The notes: generated from the letters alone by a model not told the origin. A stretch of DNA of 64,000 nucleotides from Candidatus Obscuribacterales bacterium (GCA_019752635.1 JAIELX010000001.1:1-64000), one strand, 5' to 3'; positions 41,400-50,551 are shown, counted from the stretch's first letter. Translations and numbers: made by a program.

Positions 41400-44300
41400 C
41401 TACCGGCCGGCTGCGGGCGGAACATCGCGCTCTTCACGTTGCAATATCGCCAGGAACAGTTTCACGATCCGCGGATCCCATTCTTTTCCTGAGCCTGCCT
41501 GCAGCTCAGAAAGTGCCTTTTGTTTGGGCAGCGCCTTGCGGTAAGGCCTATCTGATGTCATCGCCACGTAGGCGTCGACCAGAGCGATTATGCGCGACTC
41601 CAGAGGAATGTCTTCGCCCTTCAATCCTTTTGGATAGCCCGTGCCGTCCCAGTGCTCATGATAGGCTTCTACAACTGACGCTACTCGATGCAGGTGGCGG
41701 GCCGGTTCCAGAATCTTAGCCGCCATCGTCGGGGACGATTGCAGTATCTTCTGTTCTTCGGAGTTTAGCGGACCGGCTTTCTTGAGAACATCCTCATCGA
41801 CGGCAATTTTGCCAAGATTATTGAGAATTGCCGATAGCGAAATGATTGTCGTGTGCTCTTTGGAAAGCCTTAGCGCTAGCGAGATTCGGCTGGCATACTC
41901 AGCGGCGCGTGGCGAGCGGTCCGTGCCGTATGCATCGCGCTCTTCAATCATTTTGATTACGGTACCAAGCAAACCAAGAATGCCATGCTCTGCAATCAAC
42001 TTAAGGTCGATTGCCGGCAGATCCTGAGTTTTCTTCTTCACTGCTTCCTGCGTGATGTGCAGCGCTTCCTCCCCGCGCTCTTTCAAGCTCGGCATCAGAT
42101 CATGCGACACTGTGCAGACTCTGTTTCTGCCTCGATGTTTCGCCAGATAGAGGGCTTGGTCGGCCAGTTCGGTCAGTTGCTCCCGGTCCTGAGTATCGGT
42201 GGGGAAAGTGCAAACGCCGATTGAAGCCGTAACGCTTCCAATTCCTTCTACGTCTTTCTCTCGAATTGCCGCGCACATTCTCTCTGCTACAACGCGCGCT
42301 CCTTCTGCATCGGTTTCGGGCAGAAGGACAATAAACTCTTCGCCACCGTATCTTGCCGTGGTATCAACATTGTCGCGCACGCATCGTTTGAGCACTTGCG
42401 AAATGTGCTTGATTGCCGCGTCGCCGAATTGGTGACCCAGCGTATCGTTGATCTTCTTCAAGAAATCCAAGTCGGCAATTATGTAAGACAGCTGGTGCCC
42501 GTAGCGTTGGCATCGATCGAATTCTTTTGAAAGCTGTTCCTGAAAATAACGCCGATTGTACAAGCCTGTCATCGGGTCTGTTACGGCTTGCCTTTCGACC
42601 TGCTCGTAAACTTCTTTGTGTGCTAGTACGACCGATACGTACTCAAGTAACCCTTTGAGCATGTGCATGTCAGGTGGCGATGGTAGTTTATCGCGCTTCG
42701 AAGACATGATGCACAGAGCACCTTTCATGCTGATACCTTGAAGCAACGGCATTAGCATTGTGAGCTTGATTGAGTCGGGAACTTCAATAGTGGTATTGTG
42801 CAGCGCTTCTCTCACTTCCGGCAAACTCAATGAGAAAATCTTTCCTTCGTTCAGTAGTGGCAGGTAATGTTGGAATAGCGGTTCGCCCAGTCCAGATATC
42901 AGAGAGTCCGGGTCGTGAAGCAGTTCTCCCGCCTCCTTCGATCCTGTGAAACGTTCCTGATTTGCGTCGAAAATCGATACCGTACACAAACTTAGATCGA
43001 AGTAATCGGCAAGACTCTTTACCAGTGTATGGAGGATCGGACCTACTTCTTTCAACGACTGCTGAACTTCGTTAGACACGGTGTTGATCAGGCTTGCGCG
43101 CGCGCGCTCTTCTCGAATCTGTGCAATTGCCTGGTCAGCGCGGATGAATGAAGCCAAGTTGCTTGCCACCGTCATCGCCAGATCGCTATCTTGAGGACGA
43201 AGTGCCGGCGCTCCTTCTTTTCTGCGCCACAATGCCAACACGCCGAAGCGCTCACCTTCGGACATTAGCGGCACAAGCATCACTACGTGTTTACCGAAAA
43301 ATGGATCGCCTCGCCGAGTTTGCTCCAGGTTGAATATCTTCAGTTTGCCTGATTCAAATACTTGGAGGAACGGGTTGTTTTTTGCATCGAGCGAAACTTT
43401 GTCGGAGTATTCCTTTTCGTTCATTTGCGGAACGAGCATAGAGTCTTCCTCATTTACCAGGAAGACTTGAGCTGAGATAAAGTTGGCGTGATCGGCGAAC
43501 AGTCTAACCGAGCGTTCGATGGTGTATGGTGCGTGCTGTCCGCCCGACTCGCGAAAAATTTCCGAGATCTCATTGATCAGCTTCATCTCGTTCGAGTCGA
43601 GTTCCATCTTCGCTAAGTCGAAAGACTGCTGAACGACGAGCGAAAGAACTTCGGAAACGCTTTGCAAAATGGCGGCATCTTGATCCGACCAGTCGCGAGG
43701 TGAGCCGCGCTGTTGCAACTCGATGAATCCGTGGAACATGCCTCGGCATTTTATCTGTGCCACCAAGCGCGCGCTCACGTCGCCCAACTCAAGCAATCCG
43801 GCAAGTGTCGGTGACAACTTGCGAAATCTAGTGTCTTGTTTCACATCGGGAATTGCAATAACGCCATTTCCTGTTTCGTCCGGAAAACGTGACAGAAACT
43901 CGCTGACGATTGCGGTCGATTCTTGCGCGCGCAGTTGAGAATCGGTAAAGCAGTTGTTGTCGTCGCGCGAGAACTCGTTGGTGACAACCAGGTGATCGTC
44001 TACCACCTGCCAGATGAGCCCTCGGTCTGAGCGACCGACGCGAGCCAGCTCTTTGATGGCAAACTGCAAGATGCTGTGCAGGTCCGATGACAGGCGTAAA
44101 CGCGAAATGATGTCTCGGATGATCCGTTGTGCATCGGGCACGGTGAACGTGCGGACTTCTTGGGTAATGTTTGTCCAAACCTCACGCAACTCTTTCATGT
44201 TGCGCTGGCTCTGCTTCTTGTTGTCCTGCGGTGTTCGCGGCGCTTCTCTTCGAACTCCGCCGTTGCCTCCATTTCCTTCGCTCGAGGGCTCTTCGAAGAT

Positions 44301-45212
44301 GGTTGGCTTCAGAGGTCCGAAGTCAAAATCCTGATCGATCAGACTCGGTTCACCCGCTGCGGAGGGTGGGGGCTCGGCGGCAATCGCCTTAATGCGTTCA
44401 GAATCAATTTTGTTCGGCGGAACCTTGTCGCCCGGTCTCACAACCATTTGGGGCGTCGTGAGTGTGCTGTTGTCTGTTTGAATGACGCTATTCAGCGCTC
44501 GACGACGACGCTGCTCGTCAGTTGTCGGCGAGGGAGGGGGAGGTATCACCGCCGTTTCGACAGGCGCTACTGCTAGAGCCGGCGTGCCGGGGGCCAGCAC
44601 GACGCCGCTGTCGATAGGCGCGCCCGGTGCTGGAGGACCTGACGCTCCACTTCCCCCGAGTCTCTGCTTCACGACCGGCCACTCATTCTTGATGCCGGGA
44701 ACGAAATGGGCGGCCGTCACGGGGGAGCCCACTTTGTTGCGGGCTTCGTCTAGTCTGTTGGCTTCCGGCAGGTCTATGAAGTTGAGAACGGGCATCATGA
44801 ACTGAAAGCCGCGCTTAACGATGCTCGGATCTATCGAACCTACGCACTGATAAACGCCGGCGGGGGCTGAGTCGTCGGATCTGTGACCGTAGAGAATCAT
44901 CGAGATTCCCTGGCTGTGTATCAAGAAACAAAATTCGTCTTGTTTGTCGAAGCGTTCTTCCGAGAAGAAGGCGGTATATTGTGCTTCGCTCAAGAGTTTC
45001 TTATAACTGGCTTTCTCGGGGATCATCCAGTCTGCTTTGTGGCTCGACCAGTAGACGATAATCGGCGAAAGCCCGTGGGTGACCATGTTGTCTTCGATTC
45101 GGCGCACAAACGGCAAGAACTGGTCCGGCGTCAGGTTGCTCAACGGCAAAGCCCCTGACCCTGGTTGCTGAACCAGCATCATAAAGAGTTGTGTTCGAAC
45201 CTCATCTACCAT
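41400..45212 (-). CDS. GAF-GAF-GAF-GGDEF-HD signalling protein with a degenerate HD-GYP domain
   Basis: A 1270-residue cytosolic signalling protein. Residues 1-180: unknown sensory region; 185-340: Pro/Gly-rich linker; 370-530, 545-695 and 705-870: GAF-like domains; 876-1035: diguanylate cyclase domain with 'ARYGGEEFIVLLPE' (GGEEF 956-960) and no RxxD inhibitory site (DNVD instead); 1085-1260: HD-GYP-like domain. The cyclase catalytic residues are intact, so it should make c-di-GMP. In the HD domain the metal dyad His-Asp is Asn1131-Asn1132 ('SAILNNLGKIAVDE'), the HHE motif is 'YHEHWDGTGYP' (His to Tyr1184), and the helix His is Ser. c-di-GMP hydrolysis is therefore doubtful. A GTTTAC dyad lies upstream. 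Confidence 0.9.
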   Translation of the reverse strand: MVDEVRTQLFMMLVQQPGSGALPLSNLTPDQFLPFVRRIEDNMVTHGLSPIIVYWSSHKADWMIPEKASYKKLLSEAQYTAFFSEERFDKQDEFCFLIHSQGISMILYGHRSDDSAPAGVYQCVGSIDPSIVKRGFQFMMPVLNFIDLPEANRLDEARNKVGSPVTAAHFVPGIKNEWPVVKQRLGGSGASGPPAPGAPIDSGVVLAPGTPALAVAPVETAVIPPPPSPTTDEQRRRRALNSVIQTDNSTLTTPQMVVRPGDKVPPNKIDSERIKAIAAEPPPSAAGEPSLIDQDFDFGPLKPTIFEEPSSEGNGGNGGVRREAPRTPQDNKKQSQRNMKELREVWTNITQEVRTFTVPDAQRIIRDIISRLRLSSDLHSILQFAIKELARVGRSDRGLIWQVVDDHLVVTNEFSRDDNNCFTDSQLRAQESTAIVSEFLSRFPDETGNGVIAIPDVKQDTRFRKLSPTLAGLLELGDVSARLVAQIKCRGMFHGFIELQQRGSPRDWSDQDAAILQSVSEVLSLVVQQSFDLAKMELDSNEMKLINEISEIFRESGGQHAPYTIERSVRLFADHANFISAQVFLVNEEDSMLVPQMNEKEYSDKVSLDAKNNPFLQVFESGKLKIFNLEQTRRGDPFFGKHVVMLVPLMSEGERFGVLALWRRKEGAPALRPQDSDLAMTVASNLASFIRADQAIAQIREERARASLINTVSNEVQQSLKEVGPILHTLVKSLADYFDLSLCTVSIFDANQERFTGSKEAGELLHDPDSLISGLGEPLFQHYLPLLNEGKIFSLSLPEVREALHNTTIEVPDSIKLTMLMPLLQGISMKGALCIMSSKRDKLPSPPDMHMLKGLLEYVSVVLAHKEVYEQVERQAVTDPMTGLYNRRYFQEQLSKEFDRCQRYGHQLSYIIADLDFLKKINDTLGHQFGDAAIKHISQVLKRCVRDNVDTTARYGGEEFIVLLPETDAEGARVVAERMCAAIREKDVEGIGSVTASIGVCTFPTDTQDREQLTELADQALYLAKHRGRNRVCTVSHDLMPSLKERGEEALHITQEAVKKKTQDLPAIDLKLIAEHGILGLLGTVIKMIEERDAYGTDRSPRAAEYASRISLALRLSKEHTTIISLSAILNNLGKIAVDEDVLKKAGPLNSEEQKILQSSPTMAAKILEPARHLHRVASVVEAYHEHWDGTGYPKGLKGEDIPLESRIIALVDAYVAMTSDRPYRKALPKQKALSELQAGSGKEWDPRIVKLFLAILQREERDVPPAAGR

Positions 45213-45246
45213 GGAAAACGAGCCATACGCCAGAAGCCGCCAAAGG

Positions 45247-45261
45247 GTTTACACAGTAAAC
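45247..45261. promoter_or_regulatory. GTTTAC-ACA-GTAAAC dyad
   Basis: A perfect 6-bp inverted repeat with a 3-bp spacer, 35 bases upstream of the GGDEF gene start on the minus strand, between that start and the -10 element. The position fits a repressor site. Confidence 0.4.
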
Positions 45262-45310
45262 ACTCTCCCCCGAAAATACCTTACCCCCAACGCCCGGCAC
45301 CTAATCCCTT

Positions 45311-45318
45311 ATTATAGT
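45311..45318. promoter_or_regulatory. Overlapping divergent -10 elements
   Basis: ATTATAGT reads as TATAAT on the minus strand (for the GGDEF gene, 45316 to 45311) and TATAGT on the plus strand (45313-45318, for the methyltransferase). Two divergent promoters would share the same bases and so compete. No strong -35 is visible on either side. Confidence 0.35.
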
Positions 45319-45423
45319 TTTTGCGCATCTGCTTAATACTGGAGTCGACTCCTCTTGTCTATCAAGGGTGATTCAGGACACAATAACAAAGGCCGGAATC
45401 CGGCGCTGACAACAGGTGTACAA

Positions 45424-46080
45424 ATGACCGACACTCTTTGCGATCCGGGAGTCTATGCACAGAACTTGGCGTTCTGGGACAAAGCCTGGAAAATGTGCAA
45501 AACGCCCTATACGCAACTGCCTGCGCTGCCTTACCTCGAGCAGATACCGCATGCGATGGAACGCGCCAGAGGCAAGAAAATTCTCGATCTGGGCTGCGGA
45601 AGCGGTTGGTTGAGTGTCTACCTTGCAAGACAGGGGTTTGACGTTGTCGGTGTGGATGTTGCTGAACATGCTCTTGAGCTCGGCAAAATCTGGGCCGAGC
45701 AAGAGAACCTTCCGATAAAGTTTGAAGTTCAGGACATTAGCGAGCTGAACTTTCCCAAAGGTTACTTTGGCGGAGTCGTTGCCAACTCCATTTTTGAGCA
45801 TCTGACCAATCCGTTGGCAGCAAGAGCCGTTGAGCGCTTGAGTGAATGCGTTGAAGCCAATGGCGTGTTCTTTGGCTGTTTTGACAAGGTCGGCACCGGC
45901 CCCGGTGAGTACTACAAATTGGAAGACGGCACTCAGGTTTACACTGACAAAGGTCGCCAGGGCATGATGTTACGGTGCTTTAGCGATGACGAGATACGTG
46001 GTTTGTTTACCGGTTGGACCGTGGAAGAGTTCGTGACCATCGACAGCGGCAGCCGCCTGATGACGGTTCGCAGGGCTTAG
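45424..46080 (+). CDS. Class I SAM-dependent methyltransferase
   Basis: A 218-residue protein with the Rossmann methyltransferase motifs: motif I 'KKILDLGCGSGWLSVYLARQ' (~49-68), acidic loop 'VVGVDVAEHALELG', and 'ANSIFEHLTNP' (post-motif). No signal. Resembles UbiE/COQ3-type enzymes; the methyl acceptor is unknown. Start at ATG 45424 behind AGGTG, 23 codons in from the first in-frame start. Divergent from the GGDEF gene, sharing a promoter region. Confidence 0.88.
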   Translation: MTDTLCDPGVYAQNLAFWDKAWKMCKTPYTQLPALPYLEQIPHAMERARGKKILDLGCGSGWLSVYLARQGFDVVGVDVAEHALELGKIWAEQENLPIKFEVQDISELNFPKGYFGGVVANSIFEHLTNPLAARAVERLSECVEANGVFFGCFDKVGTGPGEYYKLEDGTQVYTDKGRQGMMLRCFSDDEIRGLFTGWTVEEFVTIDSGSRLMTVRRA

Positions 46081-46219
46081 TTAGACCTGCCGTGGTGCGT
46101 ATGTGCTCTCTCGCGGTTCGGGAACAGAATTGGAGCCAGGTGCTCGTTTAGTTCGGGAATTTGCTTCCCAATCAAGTTTGATTATTTGGTTTCGATCTCT
46201 CAAAGTTGTGACTGGGCGC

Positions 46220-47308
46220 TCAGTTCTCATTTGCAACAAATAGAGATGTGCCGGCTTTTGGCACGAAAGCGCGGACGCGGGCGCCGATTGCATGAGTCTG
46301 TATTTCATTGCGCATCGTTGCAATTACAAACTGATCGCCTGCGATACGCAATCTGTATTCGCTGGAATCGCCCTGAAAACTTCGATGTAACACTTCCGCC
46401 TCAAATACGCTTCCATCACTTCCGTGCGATTGCGCGTCGTTGACTATCAGCTCGACAGAAGAACTTCTGAACCAAACAGTCGCTTTCTGCCTCGGGGTAC
46501 AGCCGACCGAACTTTTTGCGTAGAACTTGGTGCCGCCCGCAACTTCAACAACGTAATGATCTCTCTCTGCCGCAATAATATTGCCGTCCAACAAGTTCGA
46601 ATCGCCAATGAAGTCAGCTACAAAACGGGTCGCAGGCTTGTTGTAGATGTCTTCGGGAGTACCCACTTGTTCTACCTTCCCGGCCGACATCACAGCGACT
46701 CTGTTGGAGAGTGCGAACGCTTCCGATTGGTCGTGACTAACCATTATGAATGTCATTTTTAGTTCTTGTTTGAAGCGCGCAAGTTCTGCCTGCATCTCAT
46801 GACGAACTTTGGGGTCGAGTGCGGAGAGAGGCTCGTCGAGCAGAAGAACTGCCGGTCGATTTACAATCGCTCGGGCAAAAGCAACGCGTTGTTGTTGCCC
46901 TCCGGAAAGTTCGCGAGGCAGACGACTGCCTAGCGATGGCAGACGAACCAGCTCCAGTGCCGATTCCACGCGTTGTAAAATCTCCGCTTTCGCGGTCTTC
47001 GTTTGGCGAAGACCGAAGGCAACGTTTTCGAAGACAGAAAGATGCGGAAAAAGCGCGTAGCTCTGAAACACCATGTTTACCGGGCGTCGATTTGGTGGCA
47101 CTGCTGAGACATCTTGATTCTTCAGCAAAACGGCGCCCTTGTCTGGGGATTCGAATCCTGCGATCATTCGCAGTAGTGTGGTCTTTCCGCATCCAGAGGG
47201 GCCGAGCAGCCCGAAGAACTCCCCTTCTTGAATCTGCAAGCTGACATTGTCTACTGCCGGGACTCCATTGAAGAACTTGGAGACATCGCGGATTTCGACA
47301 CTGCTCAA
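46220..47308 (-). CDS. Orphan ABC transporter ATP-binding protein (PotA/UgpC-like)
   Basis: A 362-residue ATPase. Walker A 'GLLGPSGCGKTTLLRMIAGF' (~34-53), Q-loop 'NMVFQSYALFPHLSVFENVA', signature 'LSGGQQQRVAFARAIV' (~136), Walker B 'AVLLLDEPLSALDPKVRHEM' (~157), switch 'MVSHDQSEAF', then a C-terminal TOBE region (~290-350). This is the subfamily that energises polyamine, Fe3+, sulfate or sugar importers. No permease or receptor lies near it. It starts at TTG 47308 overlapping the PucR stop (TTGA), so the regulator and ATPase are translationally coupled. Confidence 0.92.
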   Translation of the reverse strand: MSSVEIRDVSKFFNGVPAVDNVSLQIQEGEFFGLLGPSGCGKTTLLRMIAGFESPDKGAVLLKNQDVSAVPPNRRPVNMVFQSYALFPHLSVFENVAFGLRQTKTAKAEILQRVESALELVRLPSLGSRLPRELSGGQQQRVAFARAIVNRPAVLLLDEPLSALDPKVRHEMQAELARFKQELKMTFIMVSHDQSEAFALSNRVAVMSAGKVEQVGTPEDIYNKPATRFVADFIGDSNLLDGNIIAAERDHYVVEVAGGTKFYAKSSVGCTPRQKATVWFRSSSVELIVNDAQSHGSDGSVFEAEVLHRSFQGDSSEYRLRIAGDQFVIATMRNEIQTHAIGARVRAFVPKAGTSLFVANEN

Positions 47309-48912
47309 GACTTCGAACTCCGTTTCATATCGCGAATTTGAAATGCAATTTGCAAATTGAGCAGCACATTTGAGCTGTCGATGTCGACTTTGAGAAGATC
47401 GGCAATTTGCTCCAGCCGGTAGCGCATCGTGTGTCTATGCACAAAAAGCTCTTTGGCAGCGGAATTCAGGTTCGCTCCATTGTTTAGATACACTCGCAGA
47501 GTTGGCACTAGATCGGTTTCCCACTCTTCATCATAAGCTTCTAGTGGCGCTAAATGCTCTTCGTAAAACCGGTCCAGTTCCGGGTGATCCAACAAAGGAT
47601 AAAGAATACGTTTGATTCCCAAATCGCCGTAGCTGATGGTGAACTCGCCGTCCGTATGGACCATCGATCCGGTGATTAGTGCCTGCCGCGCCTCAGTATA
47701 TGCATCAGGCAGGTCGACCAAACTATCGGCCATTCGCCCTGCGCCGATCTGGACGCGACAACCTGGATTGCTTTCCTTAATCATGGTGCGCAATTCCTCT
47801 GCGGCCTCGCTCCATGTGCGCGGATTGCCTGAGTTAAGCGGCAATACAAATACGTGCGCTCCCTCCATCTCAATAACCGCCTGTCGCTCTTCTTTCACAA
47901 GATGCCGCAGGGCTTCGTCGGGCGTGACCTTCACAGCATAAACAAACAAGCCGTCGCAGATATCAAATCCGAAGTACTGTTCCAGGCGCTCTTGGTCGCT
48001 AGCTGCAAGGTGATGTCCGGTAAGCAGGTCTTTGAGCAGACTCTTGTGAGTAACACTGGTGGACGAAAACTCGCGGCGGCGTCTGCTGAAATCGACCAGC
48101 ACCGCAACGGAAGCCGGGCGAAGATACTCGGTAATGAGACGTTCATCGTCGGACGGACGAAGCATTACGGACACATATCCCACCACTGCGCCTTCCAGCA
48201 CCACTGGCGCCACCAGTCTGCGACCGACACGCACAGATTCTTCGCAAGGATCGTAGCCATCGTCGGACTGTGACGAGCGTAGCTCGCGGTTAAGTTCTTC
48301 TGCGACCTCCTCGGTCAGAGTTTTCTGTTGGCTTGGCGGTGTCGGTCCCATGTTGTGTGAGGATAAGATTTTGAAATCTGATGTCTCAACCGCTACAGGG
48401 CGACCGGATAGTTGCGCTAATTTTTCGACAAGAGAATCCAGTCCGTCCTCAACTACGGTGCGGACGAACTGAGCGTGAAGTCGTGAACTGGCTTCCTTTA
48501 CTTCGTTCAGATATGCTGCGCGAATTTCGTCTGCGACCTCCATTGGATTGCCCAGAGAAGGCAGAACCAAAAGTGGAGTCGATGCGCCTTTGCAGACGCG
48601 AAGGGCGATGTCGGCCTCGCTGGTTAGTGTTTTGACTGCGCTGGCAGAACCTTTTGGCACGGGCGCGCTTGTCATGGAGTGAATCAATACTATGCCGGCA
48701 AGGTCGGAAAGTCCGTTACCGTACTCACCTGACAACTCGCCTTTGGTTACGACCAAACTGCCGCTCGGAGCGTCGATTGGCGACCCTGCAATAATCTGAC
48801 TAACTTGGCGGTCCAGAAACTGCTCGCCGAAAAGTACCTGTGCTTCCGACAGCGCTTCGGCGGTTAGTAGTTGCTTCAGCGTTGGCTGGAGCGGAATTCG
48901 TTCACGTGACAT
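47305..48912 (-). CDS. PucR/CdaR-family transcriptional regulator
   Basis: A 535-residue regulator. The C-terminus has the PucR-type helix-turn-helix 'LNSAAKELFVHRHTMRYRLE' (~484-503) followed by 'QIADLLKVDID'. Residues ~175-290 look GAF-like, ~290-420 GGDEF-like in layout ('DICDGLFVYAVKVTPDEAL'), as in the CdaR family. The N-terminal ~120 residues resemble the PucR N-terminal domain. Such proteins activate catabolic or transport genes when small ligands bind. Start at ATG 48912, with TTG 48924 as an alternative. It is coupled to the ATPase gene. A CACCTT/AAGGTG dyad lies upstream. Confidence 0.85.
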   Translation of the reverse strand: MSRERIPLQPTLKQLLTAEALSEAQVLFGEQFLDRQVSQIIAGSPIDAPSGSLVVTKGELSGEYGNGLSDLAGIVLIHSMTSAPVPKGSASAVKTLTSEADIALRVCKGASTPLLVLPSLGNPMEVADEIRAAYLNEVKEASSRLHAQFVRTVVEDGLDSLVEKLAQLSGRPVAVETSDFKILSSHNMGPTPPSQQKTLTEEVAEELNRELRSSQSDDGYDPCEESVRVGRRLVAPVVLEGAVVGYVSVMLRPSDDERLITEYLRPASVAVLVDFSRRRREFSSTSVTHKSLLKDLLTGHHLAASDQERLEQYFGFDICDGLFVYAVKVTPDEALRHLVKEERQAVIEMEGAHVFVLPLNSGNPRTWSEAAEELRTMIKESNPGCRVQIGAGRMADSLVDLPDAYTEARQALITGSMVHTDGEFTISYGDLGIKRILYPLLDHPELDRFYEEHLAPLEAYDEEWETDLVPTLRVYLNNGANLNSAAKELFVHRHTMRYRLEQIADLLKVDIDSSNVLLNLQIAFQIRDMKRSSKS

Positions 48913-49334
48913 GACTTTATCCAAAGTCTCTATATTGTAATTCTATTTGATTGCAATGAACTAGTCACCTTATGAATATGGAAAAGGTGGTCTGTGACCG
49001 CTTTCTCATCGAGAGTTTTTTCACTGCGGATTGGAGTTACCGTTTCTGCATATGCAACAAATAAGTGAGCGATACTCAAGACCGCGTTCCCTGGCGGAGT
49101 ACGGTGCAGTGTGTGTCGCGTCAGCGCCGGCACATTTTTGCAGAATTTTTTTTGAGATTCGATGATGCTGAAAAGTACTGTGCTGCAATGACTGACGAGC
49201 GCCGTTCAATCTGCTGTTGGCTCTGATTGAGCGAAAAAATTTTGGTGAACCATTGTATCTCTTACGTGACGGTGCTAACATCGCCGCATTGGGAAGCCCC
49301 TTAAGGTTTTTCAGGTTGATTAGGAGGAAGGTAC
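48913..49334. other. Divergent intergenic region before HU
   Basis: About 420 bases between the PucR and HU genes, AT-rich. It holds a CACCTT-N12-AAGGTG dyad. On the minus strand TTGCAA-N16-TATAGA is a plausible PucR promoter (about 48929-48956). I cannot fix the HU promoter. No gene is supported. Confidence 0.5.
48966..48989. promoter_or_regulatory. CACCTT-N12-AAGGTG dyad upstream of the PucR gene
   Basis: Perfect 6-bp half-sites at 48966-48971 and 48984-48989, 54 bases upstream of the regulator start. Size and spacing fit a dimeric activator or repressor. Confidence 0.35.
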
Positions 49335-49733
49335 ATGAATAGAGCTGAGCTTATCAGCGCAGTTGCGGAAGCAACCGGACAGCCGAAAACACATGTGAGC
49401 GATACGCTTGCAGCCGTTGTTCACACCATTACCGGTGCACTTGCAAAAGGACACAAGGTCACTTTGGTTGGGTTTGGCACGTTTGATCGTCGCCAGCGTC
49501 AAGCCAGAACCGGTCGTAATCCCAGGACGATGGACGTGCTAAAGATTCCTGCGGCACGCGTTCCTGCATTTCGACCCGGCTTGGAACTTAAGCAAATCGT
49601 GAACGGTGAAAAGCGCATATCGCAAATTGCCGGTCCGAGCAAGAAAGCTGCTAAACCCGCTGCTAAAGCGAAAGTAGCTGCTAAAAAGCCCGTGGCAACG
49701 GTGGCAAAGAAGACGGTCAAAAAACGTCGTTAA
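49335..49733 (+). CDS. HU-type DNA-binding protein with a histone H1-like tail
   Basis: A 132-residue nucleoid protein. Residues 1-92 are a normal HU/IHF fold: 'MNRAELISAVAEATGQPKTH', 'VTLVGFGTFDRRQRQARTGR' and 'NPRTMDVLKIPAARVPAFRP'. Residues ~98-132 are a tail of Lys/Ala/Pro repeats ('KKAAKPAAKAKVAAKKPVAT' then 'VAKKTVKKRR') like histone H1 or mycobacterial HupB. The position of the Arg-x-Gly-x-Asn-Pro DNA arm is conserved. A very strong AGGAGGAAGG lies before ATG 49335 and a strong terminator follows, both signs of high expression. The tail should strengthen DNA compaction; it may also be acetylated. Confidence 0.95.
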   Translation: MNRAELISAVAEATGQPKTHVSDTLAAVVHTITGALAKGHKVTLVGFGTFDRRQRQARTGRNPRTMDVLKIPAARVPAFRPGLELKQIVNGEKRISQIAGPSKKAAKPAAKAKVAAKKPVATVAKKTVKKRR

Positions 49734-49775
49734 TCGGCCGCAGAGCGTCGCTAATCAAAGCCAGACGAAGAAGAA

Positions 49776-49813
49776 GAGGGCGGAACCAGGGTAAGGTTCC
49801 GCCCTCGTTCTTT
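49776..49813 (+). terminator. Rho-independent terminator after HU
   Basis: A 12-bp perfect stem (GAGGGCGGAACC 49776-49787 with GGTTCCGCCCTC 49795-49806), a 7-nt loop, then GTTCTTT. Confidence 0.9.
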
Positions 49814-50007
49814 ACGAACATTCCGAAACGAGGTTAATCGAGCCCGTTGTTTATTGCCACCATTCGTACAGTGGCAATTCGCGGTTGGCATTCGGCTGCG
49901 CTGAAGCTCAGACCGCGGAGGGGCAGCTGTGATTCACCGTAAAAGCAGTAGGCACCATCGGCAAACAGTTCCTGGTTGAAAATTTTGGATTGGCCGGAAA
50001 AGCCGGC

Positions 50008-50277
50008 TCAGCCCATGCGGACGCCGCGGCCGGCCTGATAGGTGGCGCTGCCGTACATCGCCTTTTCTTTGCGGGCGGGAATCTTCACTTCGATGCCTTG
50101 TTCTTCCTCGCCTTCTTCTAAGGGAGCAGCAGTGCCGTGATAAATGCCCCATTGTCTAATGCCAATGCGTTTCTTTCGGGCTTTTGAGTCCGGCACAAGG
50201 AAATCCGGAAATGCGACAAGAACGGTTGCGGCCAGCGCAAACATGATTCCGACGAAATAGCAAAACCCGTCCAGCAT
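50008..50277 (-). CDS. Small membrane protein
   Basis: An 89-residue protein: hydrophobic N-terminal span ('FCYFVGIMFALAATVLVAFP', ~5-24), then a basic segment ('KARKKRIGIRQ') and an acidic tail ('LEEGEEEQGIEVK'). It is not recognised. Start at ATG 50277 behind TTGGAGA; an in-frame ATG at 50301 is weaker. It is a single gene downstream of a hairpin. Confidence 0.6.
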   Translation of the reverse strand: MLDGFCYFVGIMFALAATVLVAFPDFLVPDSKARKKRIGIRQWGIYHGTAAPLEEGEEEQGIEVKIPARKEKAMYGSATYQAGRGVRMG

Positions 50278-50366
50278 TGCCGCGGTCTCCAAGGGGAACA
50301 TTAAGAGCCAGAGTTTAAACCCCCGAAGCGTGAGATGAAAGGGGGTGAATACGAATAAGAGCTTAA

Positions 50367-50397
50367 GAAAAGAGAGCGGAAGCTCCGCTCTCTTTTC
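50367..50397. terminator. Bidirectional terminator-like hairpin
   Basis: A perfect 14-bp stem (GAAAAGAGAGCGGA 50367-50380 with TCCGCTCTCTTTTC 50384-50397) and a 3-nt loop. A/T-rich arms provide T tracts on both strands. On the minus strand it ends the transcript that contains the small gene at 50713 and perhaps the TolC gene. Confidence 0.75.
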
Positions 50398-50551
50398 CCG
50401 GAGGGACCTGCAAGGAAGGTACCGGGAGAATAATTCTTTTGAAGGTCTTATTGATTGGAGACCAATCGCTGGTCATTGAGACTGACGTAACTTGTGTAGT
50501 AACGCGATCAAAATCGCGAAAGGAAAAATAATTTCTTACGCGAGTTGTGGT

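Noticed and set aside
41080..41437. Two short minus-strand frames after the importer operon
   Set aside because: One spans part of the hairpin at 41063-41104, the other runs into the GGDEF gene; neither has a start signal.
48930..49300. A start site or small gene before HU
   Set aside because: Open frames here are short and AT-biased, without ribosome sites; only the dyad and a tentative leftward promoter are reported.
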